Shown piece by piece: positions 55,443 through 63,530 of a stretch of 64,000 nucleotides of DNA; the first letter of the stretch is position 1, and each line of letters begins with the position of its first letter. The DNA is from Symbiodinium natans (lineage: Eukaryota; Sar; Dinophyceae; Suessiales; Symbiodiniaceae). The notes under the pieces were generated by a model that saw only the letters and a list, made by a program, of their open reading frames with translations, made no database searches and was not told where the DNA came from. A program made the position numbers and the translations under genes. Location: positions 51,001 to 115,000 of the forward strand of contig CAJNDS010000363.1 in NCBI GenBank assembly GCA_905221605.1, read 5' to 3'.

Positions 55443-57503
55443 GATGCCTGATCTGCTGCGAGGAGCGTGAGGTCCTCAGACCTTTGGGTCGTTCCATCGG
55501 GAAGGCAGCGAAGGCCGAAGGCGCCTCTCTCCTGGAGACAGAAGCTTCGAAGCCACGCGCCTGAGCTGAGGACCCAAATATGTGGCTGTGGGCCACTGTG
55601 GGCATGCTGAAAGTCTGTTGGATATGCATGATCAGGCACGCTGAGAGTGTCCGTTTGCATCGTTTAGAGTGGCGTAGTTGTGCTTCTCATGTCGTGTCTC
55701 ACCGGAGTTTCATGAACGGGAGGTATGGGGCTGCCAGGGTTAAGATGCAAGGCGGAATTTCATTGCCTGCACGCAGGCTTCGCACCATCATGAAGGACAT
55801 CAACTGTCCAGCCGCGGCGTCGGCAGAAGCTGCTGTGAATGCTAGCGCAGTTTGCGAGTCGGAACGCCTGCACAGGTCTGCAAAGTTCCCTTGACAGAGA
55901 TATCAATCACACCAGACGGTCGAGCGCCGCCACGAAATTGTCCAAGAGACGACAAGCCGCTGGGAAGCAGTTTATGGCCACTGGTAGCTCGCCCTGGGAA
56001 CCGTGGAAACTTGAAGCTCGTGAGCAGGCTTGGGCTTATCTACAGCAGCGCCGCCGTGCGCGAGGATGTAGATGGATTGACTCTTGGCGCTGAAATAGCT
56101 CGTGTATCAACCGTAAACTACAATTCTAAACCATATTTGTTTGTGAAGATAATGTTAAAAGAATTCCAAGAAAAGGTCGAAGTAGCTCTAATTACAAGGG
56201 CATGTCCAATGTGACAAGGTTTGACTACCGATGTTGGCAGCGGAGCTGCGCAGACAAAGACGAGTGCTTCCCCACCGTGGAGGAAAGTATCCCAGTTTGA
56301 AGCTTCTAACTCCAACTGTTTAGGGTTTAGGGTTTAGGGTTTAGGGTTTATGGTTTAGGGTCGTGGGTCTTGAGTGTACTCTGACAGGCACTTCAACGAC
56401 ACGTACAGCAAGTGCATCGGCGTCGCTTTTGCGGGACATGCTTGAGAGGCAGCAGCTTCATGCGCAATACCTTTCTTGGCACGAAGGCTCATGCCTAGGT
56501 ACGTCTTTGAGCCGGGCATTACAACCCACCGGCCGGTGTATTGTGGATATGTTGAAAAGCAGTCAGATTTCTTCAGAAAGGGGAAACTTCGAAGGCTGAT
56601 GAACAGTGACTAACATTCATGAAGTCCTGATCGTGTCCTGCAGGACGCAAAGTCTTCCTGTTTGAGCAAGTGCTTTACTCTCCCGACGACTTGCGAAGAC
56701 ACCATGAAGATGGTGACACGGCAGGTAGTGTGGGCAGAAGACTCGGCAAAAGCGGGGTGACTCATGGATCCTCAGATCATTAGATCACCATGTCAAGGCC
56801 CCGACTTACCAACGTGTCCGCCGCATGCCTCCTGCAGCTTCTGCAAGACAAGCTTCTACTCAGAAGAGGACCTTTGCTGAATCCCTTGCCGGCAAGTCCC
56901 ACTTGCATCGTGCTAGCGTTTTTTTCAACTTGAGAGTCCTGTCCAGACTTACAGGATCTCTTCGAGCATATGCAGATGAAGCACCAGCCATGTGGGCTTT
57001 GTGACCCGACCCATGACTCGTCCCAGCTGCCGCAGCACACCCCTGATTGTACAGACTGAGGTGAGAAGCTGGGTAGAAAAGGTGAGTACTACCAAGACTA
57101 CAGCTACCTGTCCTTGCATTACGAGGCGCGAGATCTTGCACAGCACCCAGCTTTTTTGGGGCGCGGAGACTTTGCCAGACCGTTTTTTTTTTAATTAATT
57201 TTTCTCTTTCAGGAGGACCACTATGTATGCAAGCATGAGAAATGCCATCGTGGCTCATTGCGACTCATGGCCTTCAACACCGAAGATGAGCTGCCTCTCG
57301 GCACCCGAGATGGTGTTTTTTTGTTTTTTCGAGATTTGTGGGGGGGGGGGGGGGGTACCTGACTTTTGGGTCCTATATGAGAAGGGAGTCCTGCTAGTTT
57401 TAGGGGTCTGTTTCGGATTTTTTGGTAAAGCGAGATGCCTGACACCTCTCGGCAGTTTTTTGCATCTTTTTTGGGTGCCTCTCAGGTGGATCCACGAGGT
57501 CAA
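55443..57503 (+). CDS. ZNF598/Hel2-type RING and C2H2 E3 ubiquitin ligase
   Basis: RING start: exon 55443-55466 (CLICCEE) joins in phase to 55571 (PKYVAVGHCGHAE), giving C-x2-C...C-x-H. The second RING half is not resolved (a segment near 55783 reads RLRTIMKDINCP). Then an in-phase chain: 56644-56724 (KVFLFEQVLYSPDDLRRHHE), 56798-56868 (CSFCKTSFYSEE), 56955-57000 (DLFEHMQMKHQPCGL), 57061-57125 (CEKLGRKGEYYQDYSYLSLH), 57213-57292 (DHYVCKHEKCHRGSLRLMAF), 57486-57503 (WIHEVK). This gives C-x2-C-x12-H-x4-H, C-x2-C-x18-H-x4-H and C-x4-C-x18-H, in the order and spacing of ZNF598/Hel2, which ubiquitinates 40S proteins of collided ribosomes. Donors are GT, GC and one GA. Confidence 0.75.
57342..57356. 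repeat. G homopolymer in an intron
   Basis: About fourteen G inside the intron 57293-57485. Confidence 0.7.
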
Positions 57504-57846
57504 GGCCAGACTCCTGAGCTCCAAGATAGGATCTCGGTGGAGGGGTGCACAGGGGGGGAGAGGATGGGCATGGTGCCCGGTTTCTTCGGGGTCTAAGATA
57601 CCATGGGCCTCACATCTGTTCACATGTCCTCGCGGGCTCCCTTAAGCCTGAGTGGGGGGTTGGGGTGTTCTGGGGTGAGGCGCACTCCGTGAAGCTGTCG
57701 CAGAAAGCCCGGAGACGGATCGGGGATGAAGGCTCACCAGGGAGCATCAGAGAGTTGCCGTCTGATTAATACTATTGTTCTTCTTCGTCTTCTGATTTTT
57801 ATTCGTACTACCATTATTGTTATTCTTAATATTATCTTTATCTTAG

Positions 57847-57951
57847 GAGGTCGTAACTGGTGCATCTGCAGGCTCTGCCGTAAACATCTCCATGGGGGCA
57901 ACATCTTACCGCGAGGACTCCCTGCCCTTGCGTTGGTTTCAGAAGTTTTGA
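57847..57951 (+). CDS. Candidate terminal exon
   Basis: An excellent acceptor (a long T/A-rich stretch ending TTATCTTAG) leads to EVVTGASAGSAVNISMGATS and YREDSLPLRWFQKF, TGA 57949. It may end the ZNF598-like gene; the intervening exons are not identified. Confidence 0.45.
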   Translation, partial: EVVTGASAGSAVNISMGATSYREDSLPLRWFQKF

Positions 57952-58089
57952 AGTGGCCAAGCTCGCTTCCTGTGGAAGCAGTTCGGTTCGTGACTTGCAA
58001 GTGCGTTTGTGAAGTGTCCCTACGTCTCTTCCTGCTTGCGCTGCTTTTGCTTCTTTCTCTTATGCCCCTGTGGGTTAGTTGCCCAGCTA

Positions 58090-58160
58090 CTTGGAGGTTC
58101 ATGGTACTTTTTGAGCAATTCTAATTGTACTTATTATTCGTACCATGAACCTCCAAGTAT
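58090..58160. mobile_element. MITE family C, intact short copy
   Basis: TACTTGGAGGTTCATGGTAC and GTACCATGAACCTCCAAGTA are perfect 20-bp terminal inverted repeats around a ~30-bp core. Confidence 0.88.
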
Positions 58161-58215
58161 GCATGTGGTAGCTGCCACCCGGTCCTTGCAGTGTGTGCTG
58201 GACTCAGTGTTGGGT

Positions 58216-58318
58216 GGAGTGGCCTTGGGCCTCCACAACCCTAAACCCCAAAGCCTAAACCCTAAACCCCAAACCCCAAAACCCTAAACCCTAAACCCGA
58301 AACCCTAAACCCTAAATC
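58216..58318. repeat. Interstitial CCCTAAA/CCCCAAA array
   Basis: Mixed units followed, after 19 bp, by an acceptor at 58336-58337. Confidence 0.93.
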
Positions 58319-58337
58319 ACGATCATGCAGACTGCAG

Positions 58338-58441
58338 CTTCTCAAGGAGGAGCCCAAAGCAAAGGCGAAGGCAAAGTCAAGTCGCCCAAGCCGCTTTGAT
58401 CGCTTGGCCGTTGAGCTGGCCGAGGCCGGAGAGCACAAATG
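58338..58441 (+). CDS. Lys/Ala-rich exon
   Basis: CATGCAGACTGCAG, then LLKEEPKAKAKAKSSRPSRF and DRLAVELAEAGEHKW. The KAKAKAK block recurs at 63646. Basic, perhaps nucleic-acid-binding (inferred). Confidence 0.48.
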
Positions 58442-58479
58442 GCCTTTAACATTTTCCCCCCCCTGTCCTACATAATTAT

Positions 58480-58560
58480 GTATGGTATATTAATAATACC
58501 ATATAGGATACCTTCTCTATAGACAGATGATATATGCACAGACAAAACCGTAGTATATGT
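58480..58560. other. A/T-rich segment, no gene
   Basis: TATATTAATAATACCATATA-like sequence with a short inverted repeat, ending at a putative acceptor (TATGTATAG). Confidence 0.4.
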
Positions 58561-58564
58561 ATAG

Positions 58565-58712
58565 CTATGAAGCTTCTGGAAGCCTCCAGCACCGAGCCAC
58601 TCGTTAGCCTAATGTCCGCCTGCAAGGCCTGCAGCGGAGCGGTCCGCTTCATGCGCCCTCGAGGGACGCCAAAGGCGCCGGAGGAGGGCGACTGGCCGAA
58701 GCTGGACAGAGG
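58565..58712 (+). CDS. Exon ending at a telomeric donor
   Basis: Reads MKLLEASSTEPLVSLMSACK, ACSGAVRFMRPRGTPKAPEE and GDWPKLDR up to the GT of GTTTAGGG at 58713. The ATG at 58567 could be a start codon. Basic and Pro-rich at the end. Confidence 0.48.
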
Positions 58713-58790
58713 GTTTAGGGTTTAGGGTTTAGGGTTTAGGGTTTGTGGTCTAGGGTTTAGGGTTTAAGGTTTGGGGTCTAAAGGTTGTAG
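58713..58790. repeat. TTTAGGG array starting an intron
   Basis: Four perfect units, then degenerate ones. Confidence 0.93.
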
Positions 58791-58887
58791 CCAGACGTAG
58801 GCGGACGTAGCGTGGCTGATTTAGGGTTGTTAGGGTTTAGGTATGAGCTTGCAGATGCCGCGAAGCTCACTCCCTCTTCATACCGGT

Positions 58888-58950
58888 GCAGAGAACGCCT
58901 TGCCAGGAGGGGTTGGGAAGCTCAAGCGCGGATGTGGAGGAGGACAATAG
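58888..58950 (+). CDS. Candidate exon, unknown
   Basis: CATACCGGTGCAG, then ERLARRGWEAQARMWRRTI to a GTGGG donor; another frame (CQEGLGSSSADVEEDN) is also plausible. Confidence 0.33.
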   Translation, partial: AENALPGGVGKLKRGCGGGQ

Positions 58951-59112
58951 GTGGGAACCGGTAGGGGGCATGATGGGGTATTTCCCAGACGCAGGGGGCC
59001 GAAAAATCACAAAAAGGGCACTCCTTTTTTTTTGGGTGGAATCACCCCCCCCCCTCCCATGTCTGCATTCGAGGATTTATGCATCCTGTGCCCGTGTACT
59101 CTCGGGTCTGGG

Positions 59113-59383
59113 AGAGGTATCCTCCACGGCCGGTGCCCAAACCTCGAGCCAAAGCAAAAGGCTCGGCCAAGGCTGCCGACAGGCGGGATGCGGGGAAGAC
59201 TCACCGGTGGCAGCAAGTGAGGGTGCCACGCCCTAAAACCCTCAACCCCAAACCCTAGACCCTAGACCCTAGACCCTAAACCCTAAACCTTCAATCCTAA
59301 ACCCTAAATCCAGGCCGGTGGCGACATCCGCGACTCCGGTCTCGGCGCACCCGGCGCCCACAGCGCCTCCGGCACGACCTGCC
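59113..59383 (+). CDS. Two candidate exons of a basic, Pro/Ala/Lys-rich protein
   Basis: Exon to 59216 reads YPPRPVPKPRAKAKGSAKAA and DRRDAGKTHRWQQ with donor GTGAGG. A CCCTAAA array ends AAATCCAG. Exon 59314-59383 reads either GGDIRDSGLGAPGAHSASG or PVATSATPVSAHPAPTAPPA and ends at GTAAGC. It may continue the gene with exons at 58338 and 58565. Confidence 0.45.
59235..59308. repeat. CCCTAAA/CCCTAGA array in an intron
   Basis: CCCTAGA and CCCTAAA units ending CCTAAATCCAG. Confidence 0.92.
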
Positions 59384-59429
59384 GTAAGCGAGGTCCGTCT
59401 GCACAGTCTCCCTGGCAGAAGGTTGACAC

Positions 59430-59660
59430 TATCAATATCAATGAGGTAGTATATGAATGTCACGACAAGAATACGGAATGTGTTATAATACATACAGCAT
59501 AGAAAAGTTCTACAAGGTCGAGTATCGATTATCGACTATCTCTTTTGTACTAAAGACTGTAGAATATATCGGCATACAAAAACCATATATATATATATTT
59601 ATATAAATGGTATATATAAAAATATATGTATGTGTGTAGCTACATAGTTATGTGTTACAT
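59430..59660. other. A/T-rich putative intron
   Basis: TATATATATATTTATATAAATGG and similar. No coding signal. Confidence 0.5.
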
Positions 59661-59693
59661 GTTGTATGGTTCTAAAGCGCCTGACTGGTTCAG

Positions 59694-60386
59694 TGGAACC
59701 CAGCCATGGGTGATGCAGTCAGTGCAGGCCCATGTGGCTTTGGCAAATGTCCTTGCCGTGGCCGTGCAGCGCATTGATCAGATACTTCACCGCAAGTTGG
59801 GGGGTTTAGGGTTCAGGGTGGGTTTAGGGTTTAGGGTTTAGGGTTTAGGGTTTAGGGTTTAGCGGCATTGCACCGAGCATTGGGAATCTTGGTAGCTCGA
59901 AGCACCAGTGTGTCACCATCAGCTCAGCATCCCCAGAACAGACCTCCGAAGCCCTCAACTTTTTTGTCTCCTGCGATTTGGGCTTAGTGTTGGGATGTTC
60001 CCCCTTATACTAACAGTCCTTACAAGGGGTTCTAGTACCCCCCTATTATAATCCCTTTTAGGGACTGTTAGTATAAGGGGGAACTCTAGTTTAGTGTCTA
60101 GGGTTTTTGTCTTTGCAGAGCTGAGGACTGGCATTGACCAAGTGGCTGGCCTCGATCAGGAGGTGCTGAGAACACAGAAAAACGGAATGTGACAGAAAAG
60201 CCGTAAACCCCCTAGGCCTTGGGATGTTCCCCCTTATACTAACAGTCCTTAACAGGGCGTGGGGCTACTATGATCCCTCTTAAGGACTGTCAGTATAAGG
60301 GGGAACGTCCCAGCCTAAGCCCTAAATCCTGCGTTTAGGAGTATCGGGCGAAGAATCGTCGTTTCAAGCGCGACCTGGAGGCCTGA
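59694..60386 (+). CDS. Coiled-coil protein, last three exons, telomere and MITE introns
   Basis: Exon 59694-59803 reads QPWVMQSVQAHVALANVLAV and QRIDQILHRKLG. Intron 59804-60118 starts GTTTAGGG..., contains a family A MITE and ends TTTTTGTCTTTGCAG. Exon 60119-60162 reads ELRTGIDQVAGLDQE. Intron 60163-60338 contains a second family A MITE. Exon 60339-60386 reads EYRAKNRRFKRDLEA and stops. Phases fit, and the heptad-like helix continues across both joins. Alternatively the middle exon reads on to TGA at 60190. No family recognised. Confidence 0.6.
59804..59866. repeat. TTTAGGG array starting an intron
   Basis: GTTTAGGGTTCAGGGTG, then six TTTAGGG units. Confidence 0.94.
59990..60090. mobile_element. 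MITE family A copy in an intron
   Basis: TTGGGATGTTCCCCCTTATA and TATAAGGGGGAAC are inverted ends; the last bases on the right are altered. CTTAGTG on the left and TTTAGTG on the right may be target duplication remains. Confidence 0.85.
60219..60313. mobile_element. MITE family A copy in an intron
   Basis: TTGGGATGTTCCCCCTTATA...AACAGTCCTTA mirrors TAAGGACTGTCAGTATAAGG...CGTCCCAG. Flanks CCTAGGCC and CCTAAGCC match at 7 of 8, a likely 8-bp target duplication. Confidence 0.87.
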
Positions 60387-60439
60387 GATGTGTAGACCCT
60401 GAGTGGACTTGGCATACGCTCGGTGGAGTTCTGGTTCTG

Positions 60440-60506
60440 ATTTCCGACTCAACCACGAGAAGCTTGGGGCGAGGCGCAACAGGGTCTAGGGTTTAGGGTT
60501 TAGGGC
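60440..60506 (+). other. Possible exon and short TTTAGGG array
   Basis: The frame SDFRLNHEKLGARRNR ends at GTCTAGGG (60483), again a telomere-variant donor. Confidence 0.35.
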
Positions 60507-60623
60507 AGGCTTGGTCAGAAGGACGTCCATCCATTGTCTTGCATTCGGCGTCTCATGGCGAGGAGCAGCTTGGCCAAGCAGAGCTGACACGATTCAAGGA
60601 CGTGCAGAGTGGATTCCATACTT

Positions 60624-60728
60624 GAAGGTTCAGGGGTACTGAACAAAGTCTACTTATGACCTATTTAGAGGGGGGCTTGTAAGTACAGTTATAATTGGGG
60701 TGCTAGGTACCCTGAACCTCGAAGTAGT
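60624..60728. mobile_element. MITE family C, diverged copy
   Basis: TACTTGAAGGTTCAGGGGTA on the left mirrors AGGTACCCTGAACCTCGAAG on the right. Confidence 0.7.
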
Positions 60729-60734
60729 TATCCT

Positions 60735-60898
60735 AGAGGCACTCCTTGTGCTCTCGGAGGAGTGCTCCATGCAGTACCGCCAATCCTTGCAAAATGGGGG
60801 CGGCCCAATAGCAGCGGAGACCTACGCGCAAAGGCCTACGAGCCAGATGCATACTGTGACACATTTGAGACCTCCTTCAGCTTTGTTCACGTCGCATT
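60735..60898 (+). CDS. Candidate terminal exon, unknown
   Basis: After TATCCTAG the frame reads LLVLSEECSMQYRQSLQNGG and AAETYAQRPTSQMHTVTHLR to a stop. Confidence 0.35.
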
Positions 60899-61084
60899 GA
60901 TGGCTTAAAACTCACCATGCTTCAGGGTGGTCGAGGTCTTCACCACCACTTTGTCACGCTCCGGCCTCCTGTCATATGTTTGGTCAGGGATGCTTTATAT
61001 GTCTGTATGTTTGTTCACTGATTTGTACAACATATGATGTATATGTAGTATTGTGTGCGATGGTATTATGCGATATACTATATT

Positions 61085-61310
61085 GTACCAATATACAGTA
61101 TACAATAGTATACAATAGAATACAATAGTATACAATAGTATATACAATAGTATACAATAGTATACAATAGTATACAATAGTATACAATAGTATACAATAG
61201 TATACAATAGTATACAATAGTATACAATAGTATACAATAGTATACAATTGTATACTATTGTATACAAATAGTATACACTAGTATACAATAGTATACAATA
61301 GTATACAATA
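61085..61310. repeat. TATACAATAG 10-bp tandem array
   Basis: About twenty units. Near 61245-61262 the sense flips (CAATTGTATACTATTGTATAC), so the array contains a self-complementary centre. Confidence 0.95.
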
Positions 61311-62035
61311 CGAATTCAGATTGCTTTATCATACATTAGAAACAAAGCAATACAATATAGTATATCAGAACACAATGAAATATCATAGAACCAAAGTTGG
61401 AGGCCGAGAGGTTTCAAACTTGGGGTGGGGGGGAATAATGAACGAACGAGCGGCAGGAAAAGGCCAATGTTGTGATGCAAGAGCCGCCTGAATGAATAAC
61501 AGCCCCGCTCCCCTCTTAAAAGGCTTGGTGACAGCAGTGATTGTGCATTTCATATTGTATCCCGAGTGTGGGGCTCATTCGCTTACTCACATCGCTCTTT
61601 CTACACCATTAAAAGACTTGTGAGTGAAGGGAACAACCATAACAACTGGGCTGGTACTACCTTCGTGTCTTGTTAGTATATAAAGTGTATCGCGTACATA
61701 CACCACATACACAGATGTGAGTGAATTTATTCGCTTCATATGTATTATATATAGATATAGATAGATAGATATACATAGATGTCTCATGTGTTATGCATGA
61801 TTTATATGTGTCGTTTATGCTATAATATCATGTGATATTTTGACACAGCTTTGGGCTCGAGAAAACACCGGCAGGCGCCACGACCGCCACGAACCCGCCA
61901 CGAACCTCCAGGCAACGAACCTGCGGATAGCCTGCGAACTCCCTTGCGCACAAACCTTCCCAATCCTAAGCCTTAAACTTCAGTATCCACAGCTATCAAG
62001 CGCCTTAGCTTGAATACAACTTACCTGCGTTGCGA
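61311..62035. other. Intergenic, no gene seen
   Basis: A/T-rich with a GATA/TATAGATA run near 61745-61775, and a short CCACGAACC repeat at 61876-61915. Confidence 0.45.
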
Positions 62036-62152
62036 ATAGAGTTGGTCAAAGCAGGTCAGGAAAACACAGGGATCTTCTAAGGTTTTCCCTTGCAAGGAAG
62101 ATCCTATGAAGATTCTTTTGCTTTTCTGACTTGCGTTGGCCAATTCTATTGA
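62036..62152. mobile_element. ~115-bp imperfect hairpin element
   Basis: AGTTGGTCAAAGCAGGTCAG GAAAA faces TTTTCTGACTTGCGTTGGCC AATT, with inner GGATCTTC facing GAAGATCC. Likely another MITE-like family; there is only one copy here. Confidence 0.5.
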
Positions 62153-62195
62153 GAAAAACACAGGGTAAATTCTATTGAAATGCTGTTGCAGAAGC

Positions 62196-62335
62196 GTGCA
62201 GACTTTACTGACACAAAAGGCTCTGCAACTGTGTCAGGTTCGAAGCTGTGCCTAGAACAGAAATCATGCGAACCTCATAAACCCCGACAAGTTCGACGAA
62301 TCGTCGGCGGCCCCCTCACGGTACGAATGGGTGTC
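62196..62335 (+). CDS. Candidate exon, unknown
   Basis: GAAATGCTGTTGCAG, then KRADFTDTKGSATVSGSKLC and EPHKPRQVRRIVGGPLTVRM to a GTGTC donor. Confidence 0.38.
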
Positions 62336-62439
62336 GTTACGTCGTTTCATCTTGAAACGTTGTCTATTCTACATGTCACATCTTGTACATTGTGCAAAAA
62401 AGATGTAACATACATAGATAAATAACTATATATCTATTT

Positions 62440-62660
62440 ACACGTACATTTTACATATGCATAAATAAATAAATACATAAACATATATATATACATATAT
62501 ATATATATATCTGCTACCATAACTACTAAATAGTGCAATATACAACATGATATATTGAATATACAACATGTTATATTGTACATACAACATGTCATATTGT
62601 ATAATATTATTTTCAATTCTAATGTATTGTATTATACTATCTGATCTTATCTTCTATTAT
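62440..62660. repeat. A/T-rich low-complexity
   Basis: AAATAAATAAATAC, (TA)n and repeated AACATGATATATTG/AACATGTTATATTG units. Confidence 0.8.
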
Positions 62661-62765
62661 ACTACGACCTTTCGGCCGGCATTTTTGCATCCGCACAAGA
62701 CTGGGTACTTGAGTCTTCCGAGCTGTAGTAAACCCTACCCCCGAATGCCCGAATGCATAAAGTCC

Positions 62766-63025
62766 GCAACCCTAAACCCCTAAACCCCTAAACCCCTAAA
62801 CCCCTAAACCCCTAAAGCCCTAAAGCCCTAAAGCCCTAAAGCCCTAAACCCCTAAACCCCTAAACCCCTAAACCCCTAAACCCCTAAACCCCTAAACCCC
62901 TAAACCCCTAAACCCCTAAACCTCTAAACCCCTAAACCCCTACACCCCTAAACCCCCAAAACCCTAAACCCCAAACCCCAAAGACCAAACCCTAAACCCC
63001 TAAACCCCTAAACCCCAAACCCAGA
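62766..63025. repeat. CCCCTAAA variant telomere-like array
   Basis: About thirty units, mostly the 8-bp CCCCTAAA, with CCCTAAAG and CCCCAAA variants. It ends shortly before a putative acceptor. Confidence 0.96.
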
Positions 63026-63036
63026 ACCTCTTTAAG

Positions 63037-63098
63037 GTGAGGCTGTGGCTGCCGAGCTCCTCTGCGACCTGGTCGTTCTTCTGCCGGAGCTAGACTAA
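63037..63098 (+). CDS. Terminal exon after a telomere-like intron
   Basis: CCTCTTTAAG, then EAVAAELLCDLVVLLPELD and TAA 63096. Helical; no family recognised. Confidence 0.42.
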
Positions 63099-63127
63099 AT
63101 GCACCAGTGTTCCTTGCTGGTTCTTAG

Positions 63128-63245
63128 TTAGGGTTTAGGGTTTAGGGTTTAGGGTTTAGGGCTTAGGGTTTAGGGTTTAGAGTTAGGGTTTAGGGTTTCG
63201 GGTTTAGGGTTTAAGGTTTAAGTTTTAGGGTTTAGGGTTTAGGGT
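63128..63245. repeat. Interstitial TTTAGGG array
   Basis: Perfect and GCTTAGGG/TTTAAGG units. Confidence 0.94.
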
Positions 63246-63390
63246 AGTAGGGAATGAGGAAGTTGGGCTAGTAGGGAATGAGGAACTATATGGTATTCTT
63301 AGTTAGGGTAGGAGGGAATTAGGAACTATATGGCATTCTTAGTTAAGGTAGTAGGGCCCCATATGGCATTCTTCGTTAGGGTAGTAGGGA
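63246..63390. repeat. Imperfect ~45-50-bp tandem repeat
   Basis: Copies of GTAGGGAATGAGGAACTATA TGGTATTCTTAGTTAGGG with variants and partial units. Confidence 0.8.
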
Positions 63391-63530
63391 ATTATGACAT
63401 AAGAAGTTGTGCTGAACCATGCTCTACAATATTCGGTAAACTTCGCCTCTTTTGTCGCACGCTGTCTGTAGAATAGTACATCAGTGGTATTTCATCGACG
63501 TCTCATGCCTTGTTTTGGGGGTCTTGACAG

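Noticed and set aside
59680-59760. tRNA-like stretch (GGTTCAGTGGAACC)
   Set aside because: No cloverleaf, no box A/B at the right distance; the region reads as a helical exon.
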